A stretch of DNA of 36,997 nucleotides, from assembly GCA_021413665.1 (NCBI GenBank), contig JAIOPW010000032.1, forward strand, positions 1 through 36,997. The letters are read 5' to 3'. This stretch comes from Rhodocyclales bacterium (GTDB lineage Bacteria; Pseudomonadota; Gammaproteobacteria; Burkholderiales; Rhodocyclaceae). Positions 31,949-36,997 of the stretch are shown here, in pieces. The translations under genes were made by a program, and so were the position numbers. Below the pieces are notes generated by a model. The model did no database searches. It worked only from the letters and a program-made list of their open reading frames with translations, and had not been told where the DNA came from. Numbering within the stretch: position 1 is the stretch's first letter; each line of letters starts with the position of its first letter.

Positions 31949-32776
31949 TTATTTCGTGTCTGCCGATTCCGTGCGCGCTGCCAGCACGGATACCGGCGCC
32001 AACTCGGCACGCGGAACCCCGGCTTCCGCTTCCGCCGTAACCGGACGATCCACCTGTTCGGCATCGGCCTCGATTTCACGCGGCGGATTGCCGTCGTGAA
32101 TCAGGTTGCGGCGGCGCTGCAGGTAAGCGTCGCGAATGTAGGAATACTTGTCCAGCGCGGCCTCCTCGACAACCTTGTCGGCTGCGAGCAGGTTGGCGCG
32201 GTCATTCACCAGCCGCAAAACGACTGCGGCATCGCGGGTCCGTCGCGGCTTGTGCTGCGCAACCGGATCCGTCGCCACATCGAGCACCAGGCCAACTGTG
32301 TCACGCGCGGTCCGCGACCCGAAAACCGGAATCACGACGTAGGCACCGTTGCCAACACCCCAGCGACCAAAGGTCTGGCCGAAGTCCTCGTCATGTTTTT
32401 CAAGACCGGCGTCGGAAGCCCAATCGATGAGGCCGAGCAGACCCACCGTAGTGTTGATCAGAACACGGCCGAAATCGCTGGCGGCCTCGGGCACCTTGCC
32501 CTGCAACAGATTGTTTACGCCGATGAAGACATCCTCGATATTGCCGAAGAAGTTGGTGACGCCGGTCTTTACCGGCGACGGCAGCACCGCGTCATAGCCT
32601 GTGGCAACCGGCTTGATGATGGCGGTGTCGAGTCCTTCGTTGAAGGCGAACATTGCCCGGTTGAAGCCCTCGATCGGGTCTTTCGGATTTCCCGAAGTTG
32701 CGCATCCGGCCAAAAGACTTGCTGCGGCGACAGCCACAGCGACGGATTTCATGCGAGCAGGCAGCGTTGTATTCAT
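31949..32776 (-). CDS. mlaA: Outer-membrane lipoprotein MlaA (VacJ)
   Basis: A 275-residue VacJ lipoprotein that removes phospholipids from the outer leaflet of the outer membrane. The lipobox LLAGC follows a hydrophobic signal (VAVAVAAAS; Cys at about 25). NPKDPIEGFNRAMFAFNE is the family N-terminus, followed by GVTNFFGNIEDVFIGVNNLLQG and GNGAYVVIPVFGSRTARD. The tail after about 240 is a non-conserved Glu/Ala-rich extension. The ATG at 32776 is preferred (purine-rich GGAAAAAGA upstream); an ATG eight codons later would also leave an intact signal. Unlike E. coli, mlaA is inside the mla operon. Confidence 0.93.
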   Translation of the reverse strand: MNTTLPARMKSVAVAVAAASLLAGCATSGNPKDPIEGFNRAMFAFNEGLDTAIIKPVATGYDAVLPSPVKTGVTNFFGNIEDVFIGVNNLLQGKVPEAASDFGRVLINTTVGLLGLIDWASDAGLEKHDEDFGQTFGRWGVGNGAYVVIPVFGSRTARDTVGLVLDVATDPVAQHKPRRTRDAAVVLRLVNDRANLLAADKVVEEAALDKYSYIRDAYLQRRRNLIHDGNPPREIEADAEQVDRPVTAEAEAGVPRAELAPVSVLAARTESADTK

Positions 32777-32798
32777 TCTTTTTCCAGGCACCCGTTGA

Positions 32799-33269
32799 CT
32801 ACTTTTTGCCGCCATCCTCGGCAGCCTTGTTGAACATGAACTGGCTAATCAGCTTTTCCAGCACCACCGCCGACTGCGTTTTCTTGATCGTATCACCGGC
32901 CTTCAGCATCGCCGTATCGCCACCGACTTCAAAACCCACGTACTGCTCGCCGAGTAAACCCGACGTATTGATCGTCGCGAATGTATCGCGCGGGAACTTG
33001 TAGCGGGCATCGACACTGATTGTAACCACGGCCAGATATGCTTCAGGATCAAAGCGAATCTCCGTTACGCGCCCCACCACAACTCCTGCGCTCTTAACCG
33101 CCCCGCGGACCTTCAGGCCCCCGATGTTATCAAATTTGGCCTGGATTGCATAAGTTTCCCCACTACTCGAAGATGCCAGATTGCCAACCTTGAGGGCAAG
33201 AAACAACAGTGCGCCCAATCCCACGGCAACGAAAAATCCGACCCAGAGGTCAAGTGTAGTACGACTCAT
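32799..33269 (-). CDS. mlaD: MCE-domain lipid-binding protein MlaD
   Basis: A 156-residue inner-membrane-anchored MCE protein. One N-terminal helix (LWVGFFVAVGLGALLFLAL, 8-26) precedes a single MCE domain (about 38-120: YAIQAKFDNIGGLKVRGAV, GVVVGRVTEIRFDP, and INTSGLLGEQYVGFEVGG). MlaD forms a hexameric ring on MlaFE that passes lipids to or from MlaC. One base separates it from the mlaE stop. Confidence 0.95.
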   Translation of the reverse strand: MSRTTLDLWVGFFVAVGLGALLFLALKVGNLASSSSGETYAIQAKFDNIGGLKVRGAVKSAGVVVGRVTEIRFDPEAYLAVVTISVDARYKFPRDTFATINTSGLLGEQYVGFEVGGDTAMLKAGDTIKKTQSAVVLEKLISQFMFNKAAEDGGKK

Positions 33270-33270
33270 G

Positions 33271-34065
33271 TCACGTCCCTGTAAACATGAAAGCGGTAAG
33301 AATGAAATCGGCGGCCAGAATGGCCAGCGACGATGTTACAACGGTACGCGTCGTTGCCCCGGAAACCCCCTCGGCGGTTGGCTCGGCATCGTAGCCTTCG
33401 AATACGGCGACCCAGCTGACAATGATGCCGAACACGAAACTCTTGATCACGCCGTTGAGGATGTCCTCGCGGAAATCCACCGAGGCCTGCATCTGCGACC
33501 AGAACGAGCCCTCATCGACGCCGATCAGTTGCACGCCGACCAGATAGCCGCCAAAGATGCCCATCGCCGAAAACAGCGCCGCCAGGAGGGGCATTGAAAT
33601 CACGCCGCCCCAGAAACGCGGTGCCACCACGCGGGCAATCGGATCCACCGCCATCATCTCCATGGCGGAAAGCTGCTCGGTCGCCTTCATCATGCCGATT
33701 TCGGCGGTAATCGCCGACCCGGCGCGACTGGCGAAGAGGAGCGCAGCCACCACCGGACCGAGTTCGCGTACCAGCGACAGGGACACGAGGACTCCAAGCG
33801 CCTCTGTCGAGCCATAGCGGGCCAGTGTGTCATACCCCTGCAGGCCGAGCACCATGCCGACAAACAGCCCCGACACCAGGATGATGATCAGTGACAGGAC
33901 GCCGGTAAAGAAGATTTCCCGTATGGTCAGGTTGATGCGCCGCAGCGAGGTGCCGGAATGCAGCAGGATGGCGAGAAAGAAGCGGCTGGCATAGCCAAGG
34001 CGCCAGATGCGCGATGTAACCCGCTGGCCTAGCCCGCGCAGCGCGCGCACAAAGTCGTTATCCAC
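33271..34065 (-). CDS. mlaE: ABC transporter permease MlaE
   Basis: A 264-residue MlaE permease of the Mla lipid transporter. Conserved segments: FVGMVLGLQGYDTLARYG, LVRELGPVVAALLFASRAGSA (coupling helix), and EQLSAMEMMAVDPIARVVAPR, plus the C-terminal GVSGATTRTVVTSSLAILAAD. The start is taken as GTG at 34065, which overlaps the mlaF stop by 8 bases and gives the usual family length; the frame opens about 27 codons further into mlaF without a signal. Confidence 0.92.
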   Translation of the reverse strand: MDNDFVRALRGLGQRVTSRIWRLGYASRFFLAILLHSGTSLRRINLTIREIFFTGVLSLIIILVSGLFVGMVLGLQGYDTLARYGSTEALGVLVSLSLVRELGPVVAALLFASRAGSAITAEIGMMKATEQLSAMEMMAVDPIARVVAPRFWGGVISMPLLAALFSAMGIFGGYLVGVQLIGVDEGSFWSQMQASVDFREDILNGVIKSFVFGIIVSWVAVFEGYDAEPTAEGVSGATTRTVVTSSLAILAADFILTAFMFTGT

Positions 34066-34867
34066 GGGCACCCGCCATGAGTTGTTCGCCGTACGGACGG
34101 GACGGATACTGGAAGGGTACCGGGCCATCGGCCTCGCCCCAGACAAACTGATGCACGTAAGGCACCGTTGAATTCTTCATTTCCTCGGCGGTGCCTTCGG
34201 CCACGATCTTTCCTTCCGAGACAAAATAGACATAGTCGACGATCTTCAGCGACTCCTGGACGTCGTGGGTCACCACAATCGAACTGGCGCCCAGCGCGTC
34301 GTTCAGCTTACGGATCAACTCGCCGACAATCGACAGGGAAATCGGGTCGAGACCGGCAAAAGGCTCGTCGTACATGATCAGCATCGGATCCAGCGCGATG
34401 GCACGGGCCAGCGCAACCCTGCGCGCCATGCCGCCGGAGAGCTCGGACGGCATCAGGCCATGGGCGCCGCGCAAACCCACGGCATGCAGTTTCATCAGGA
34501 CCAGGTCATGGATCAGGGCTTCCGGCAGGTCTGTGTGCTCGCGCATCTGGAAGGCGATGTTGTCGTACACCGACATGTCCGTAAATAGCGCGCCAAACTG
34601 GAACAGCATGCCCATGCGCCGGCGCAAGTCGTACAGGCCGCCCGAATCGAGCTGGTGCACCACCTGGCCGCCAACCCTGACCTCGCCGGAAGTCGGCTTC
34701 AGTTGGCCTCCGATCAGGCGCAACGTAGTGGTCTTGCCACAGCCCGAACTTCCCATGACAGCGACAACCTTGCCGCGCGGAATCGTCATGTTGATTCCGG
34801 TAAGAACCGGCCGGCTGTCGTAGGTGAAGTTCAGATCGCGGATTTCGACGAGGGATTCCTGGGACAT
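34058..34867 (-). CDS. mlaF: ABC transporter ATP-binding protein MlaF
   Basis: A 269-residue ATPase of the Mla complex. Walker A GSSGCGKTTTLRLIGG (about 39-54), MlaF-type MLFQFGALFTDMSVYDNIAF (about 90-109), signature ELSGGMARRVALARAIA (about 144), Walker B LIMYDEPFAGLDPIS, and the H-loop SIVVTHDVQESLKI. The C-terminal tail (about 245-269) may reach the neighbouring subunit, as known for MlaF. First gene of the long minus-strand unit running to hisD. The ATG at 34867 (MSQESLVEIRDLNFTY) is preferred; upstream in-frame residues are unlike the family. Confidence 0.94.
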   Translation of the reverse strand: MSQESLVEIRDLNFTYDSRPVLTGINMTIPRGKVVAVMGSSGCGKTTTLRLIGGQLKPTSGEVRVGGQVVHQLDSGGLYDLRRRMGMLFQFGALFTDMSVYDNIAFQMREHTDLPEALIHDLVLMKLHAVGLRGAHGLMPSELSGGMARRVALARAIALDPMLIMYDEPFAGLDPISLSIVGELIRKLNDALGASSIVVTHDVQESLKIVDYVYFVSEGKIVAEGTAEEMKNSTVPYVHQFVWGEADGPVPFQYPSRPYGEQLMAGARG

Positions 34868-34981
34868 GTTCTCACCGGGAACCCCGGTCAATTTCGCAGG
34901 CCGCGATTCTAGCAGAAGCGGATCGCACACCAATCGGCGCCAGCCCCTGAAGAACGGGGTAAACGCCATCCACAACCGGAA

Positions 34982-35008
34982 TTGGCCGCCACCAGTTTCC
35001 GCTATGAT
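34982..35008 (+). promoter_or_regulatory. Possible sigma70-type promoter for the response regulator gene
   Basis: TTGGCC (34982-34987) and TATGAT (35003-35008) with a 15-base spacer, in the 170-base divergent gap between mlaF and the regulator gene, 30 bases before the TTG start. The spacer is shorter than ideal, so this is a weak call. No comparable pair was recognised for mlaF. Confidence 0.25.
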
Positions 35009-35037
35009 CTTGGGATGGACTTACACAGGCTCCGTCC

Positions 35038-36477
35038 TTGACCGCGCCCAACAGCAAAGCCGAGCTGCTGATTGTCGACGATGACCCGCTGATCGCCGAC
35101 TCGCTGGGCTATTTTCTCGGCCGCGATTATTCGGTCAAGACCGCCTCGACTCGCGCCGAAGCAGTCGAACTGTTGCGCGACGGAAAAACTGCGCCGGCTC
35201 TTGCGCTGATCGACCTTGGCCTGCCGCCGACACCGCATCGCCCGGACGAAGGCTTCGCCCTGATCGCCGACATTCTTGCGCACACCCCGACAACCCGCAT
35301 AGTGGTGCTTTCCGGCCAAAGCGACGAACTCAATGCGCGCCACGCGCGGGCTCTGGGCGCGACCGAATTCGTCGCCAAACCGGCTGACCCGGAATTTCTG
35401 CGGAGCCTGATTCGGCGAGTGTTGTCTTTTAGAGACATATCAACCGAGATCGATGACGGGCTGATCGGCCGCAGCGCGCCGCTGCAAAAATTGCGAGCCC
35501 AGCTCAGGCAGTTTGCGCGCTCACCCTTTCCGGTGTTGATAGAAGGCGAATCAGGCAGCGGCAAGGAACTGGCAGCCGCGGCCCTGCACCGCCTGTCCGA
35601 CAGGGCGGGGAAGTCCTACCTGGCGCTCAACTGTGCGGCGATTTCGCCCGGCCTCGTGGAAGCCACGCTGTTCGGCCATAGCAAGGGCGCCTTCACCGGC
35701 GCCAGCGGCCCGCGCGCCGGCTATTTCGAGGATGCCTCCGACGGCACGCTGTTCCTCGATGAGATCGGTGAGCTTCCCCTCGACCTGCAACCGAAGCTCC
35801 TGCGCGTGCTTGAAAACGGTGAATTCCAGCGCATCGGCGAGACGCTGGCGCGGCATTCGTCGGCACGCATCGTCACCGCCACCAACCGCGACCTGAAAAA
35901 GGAGGTGCGCGAAGGACGCTTTCGCGCCGACCTCTACCACCGCCTTTCGGTGTTCACCATCGACATACCACCGCTGCGCGATCTCGGCGACGACCGCCTC
36001 CTTCTGCTGGAACACTTCCGCGCCATCTACACGGCGCAGGCCGACCTGCCGCCCTTCCGGCTCAGCGATGAGGCCACCGAACGCCTGCTGGCCTACCGGT
36101 TTCCCGGCAATGTCCGCGAACTGCGCAACATAGCGATTCGCCTGACGACCAAGCTCGCCGGGAAAGATGTCGGCCTTCTGGATCTCGAGGCAGAGCTGGA
36201 TCTGGCCGACCCATCGCTGTTGGGCGGCGTCCTGCCGGCGCCGACTCTGGCGGGCAGGGCCGAGCTGGTGGCGATTGCCCTTAATGACATCCAGAACCGC
36301 CACGAGTTCGACCTCGACGCCACGTTGCGTCGCTGGGAGGAAGCCTATATAGAAGCGGCGCAACAGCTTGGCCATGGCAACATGAGCCAGGCGGCCCGCC
36401 TGCTCGGCGTAAACCGCACCACGCTTTACAATCGCATAGACACGCTGGCGCGAGCAAAGCGCGCTGCCCCGCAATAA
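35038..36477 (+). CDS. NtrC-family sigma54-dependent response regulator
   Basis: A 479-residue response regulator with three domains. The receiver (about 8-125) has acidic VDDDP (13-17), phospho-acceptor Asp59 (LIDLGLP) and Lys114. The AAA+ domain (about 142-375) has Walker A GESGSGKE (170-177), sigma54-contacting GAFTGA (217-222) and Walker B LFLDEIGE (238-245). A C-terminal Fis-type helix-turn-helix contains MSQAARLLGVNRTTLYNRID. The start is TTG at 35038, since no in-frame ATG or GTG precedes the conserved AELLIVDDD and an upstream ATG (35015) is out of frame. The ribosome site is weak, which suggests low expression. No histidine kinase is adjacent. The next gene is an ExeA-like ATPase, so control of a secretion or pilus cluster beyond the window is likely but inferred. 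Confidence 0.93.
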   Translation: MTAPNSKAELLIVDDDPLIADSLGYFLGRDYSVKTASTRAEAVELLRDGKTAPALALIDLGLPPTPHRPDEGFALIADILAHTPTTRIVVLSGQSDELNARHARALGATEFVAKPADPEFLRSLIRRVLSFRDISTEIDDGLIGRSAPLQKLRAQLRQFARSPFPVLIEGESGSGKELAAAALHRLSDRAGKSYLALNCAAISPGLVEATLFGHSKGAFTGASGPRAGYFEDASDGTLFLDEIGELPLDLQPKLLRVLENGEFQRIGETLARHSSARIVTATNRDLKKEVREGRFRADLYHRLSVFTIDIPPLRDLGDDRLLLLEHFRAIYTAQADLPPFRLSDEATERLLAYRFPGNVRELRNIAIRLTTKLAGKDVGLLDLEAELDLADPSLLGGVLPAPTLAGRAELVAIALNDIQNRHEFDLDATLRRWEEAYIEAAQQLGHGNMSQAARLLGVNRTTLYNRIDTLARAKRAAPQ

Positions 36478-36507
36478 GCCAAGCGCCCGAACCGACCCAC
36501 CGACGAC

Positions 36508-36997
36508 ATGTACCTGGAACACTTCGGACTCAACGAACCACCCTTCCGCATCACGCCCCATACCGACTTCTTTTTCGACGGGGCCAACCGCGGTGCGACG
36601 CTCGACGCGCTGATCTACGCCATCACCCACGACGAAGGCATCGTCAAGGTCAGTGGCGAAGTCGGCAGCGGCAAGACCATGCTGTGCCGCGTGTTGATGG
36701 AACGCCTGCCGGAAAACGTCACCATCATCTACCTGGCCAATCCGTCCCTCTCGCGCGACGACATTCTCTACGCCATCGCCGACGAACTGCGCCTCGATGT
36801 GCCGGAAAACGCCCGCTCGTCATTGGTATTGCGCACCTTGCAGGATCACCTGATCAAGTCCTTCGGTGAAGGCCGGCAGGTGGTCGTACTGATCGACGAA
36901 GCCCACGCCATGCCGGTGGAAACGCTCGAGGAAATCCGCCTGCTGTCGAATCTCGAAGCCAACCGCAACAAGCTGCTGCAACTGGTGCTGTTCGGGC
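36508..36997 (+). CDS. ExeA/MshM-like AAA ATPase, 3' truncated by window end
   Basis: The first 163 codons of an AAA+ ATPase of the ExeA/GspA/MshM type, which assists assembly of secretins or MSHA pili. MYLEHFGLNEPPFRITPH is the classic N-terminus; Walker A is GEVGSGKT (50-57) and Walker B VVVLIDEAHAMP (125-136). The frame stays open to the last base (at LVLFG), so the rest lies outside. It begins 30 bases after the response-regulator stop, suggesting one transcript; there is no strong ribosome site. Related loci continue with TPR, secretin and pilus-assembly genes, which would need flanking sequence to confirm. Confidence 0.85.
   Translation, partial: MYLEHFGLNEPPFRITPHTDFFFDGANRGATLDALIYAITHDEGIVKVSGEVGSGKTMLCRVLMERLPENVTIIYLANPSLSRDDILYAIADELRLDVPENARSSLVLRTLQDHLIKSFGEGRQVVVLIDEAHAMPVETLEEIRLLSNLEANRNKLLQLVLFG

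Noticed and set aside
1..36997. CRISPR arrays, tRNA/rRNA genes, IS elements, integrases
   Set aside because: None seen: no regularly spaced repeats, no transposase or integrase motifs, no tRNA-like cloverleaf noticed at gene borders; a dedicated RNA search was not possible.

Overview
The window is chromosomal DNA of a GC-rich betaproteobacterium, most likely of the Rhodocyclales/Azoarcus-Thauera-Sterolibacterium type. This is inferred from gene order (mlaFEDACB - ABC-2 exporter - ibaG - murA - his - hinT - tatABC), from a NAD(P)-linked 2-oxoacid oxidoreductase resembling Azoarcus KorABC, and from an acyl-CoA/Liv-transporter gene set common in aromatic- and acid-degrading members. No tRNA, rRNA, insertion sequence, phage gene or CRISPR array was seen. 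Coding density is very high; no gene-free stretch reaches 300 bases (longest about 200 bases, 17373-17571).

Layout. (1) 2-1033 (+): 3' part of a periplasmic HtrA/Deg-type serine protease. (2) 1070-5837 (-): korC-korA-korB, an iron-sulfur/FAD/thiamine-PP 2-oxoacid:NAD(P) oxidoreductase with ATGA overlaps. (3) 5959-6678 (+): HAD phosphatase followed by a good intrinsic terminator. (4) 6716-17372 (-): one long unit livK-livG-livF-livH-livM - CoA-transferase - crotonase - acyl-CoA ligase - tandem hot-dog hydratase - KAS III-like condensing enzyme. It looks like uptake of a carboxylic acid, CoA activation and acyl-CoA chemistry; the substrate is unknown. (5) 17572-22690 (-): hisB-hisH-hisA-hisF-hisE-hinT-tatA-tatB-tatC. 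(6) 22791-23855 (+): hisC, inverted relative to the other his genes. (7) 23861-25684 (-): a DUF2855 protein and a DsbA/GST-kappa-type isomerase, lodged inside the his region. (8) 25848-34867 (-): mlaF-mlaE-mlaD-mlaA-mlaC-mlaB, an ABC-2 exporter pair, ibaG, murA, hisG, hisD: outer-membrane lipid asymmetry, peptidoglycan precursor synthesis, then histidine synthesis. (9) 35038-36997 (+): an orphan NtrC-type sigma54 response regulator and the start of an ExeA/MshM-like AAA ATPase, cut by the window end.

Most interesting points. The his cluster is remodelled: hisI is missing between hisF and hisE, hisC is flipped, and two unrelated genes sit between hisD and hisC. The catabolic block 1070-17372 lies between tatC and the HtrA protease, which I recall as close neighbours in related genomes, so it looks like an insertion into a conserved housekeeping locus. 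Three enzymes of that block have altered active sites by eye alignment: a KAS III-like enzyme with His at the usual Asn position, a crotonase lacking both hydratase glutamates but with a PaaG-like Asp, and a tandem hot-dog protein whose catalytic motif survives only in the N-terminal half. Several intercistronic hairpins (tatA/tatB, livK/livG, livM/CoA-transferase, livK leader) suggest tuning of expression within operons. Functions rest on motif recognition without database searches.
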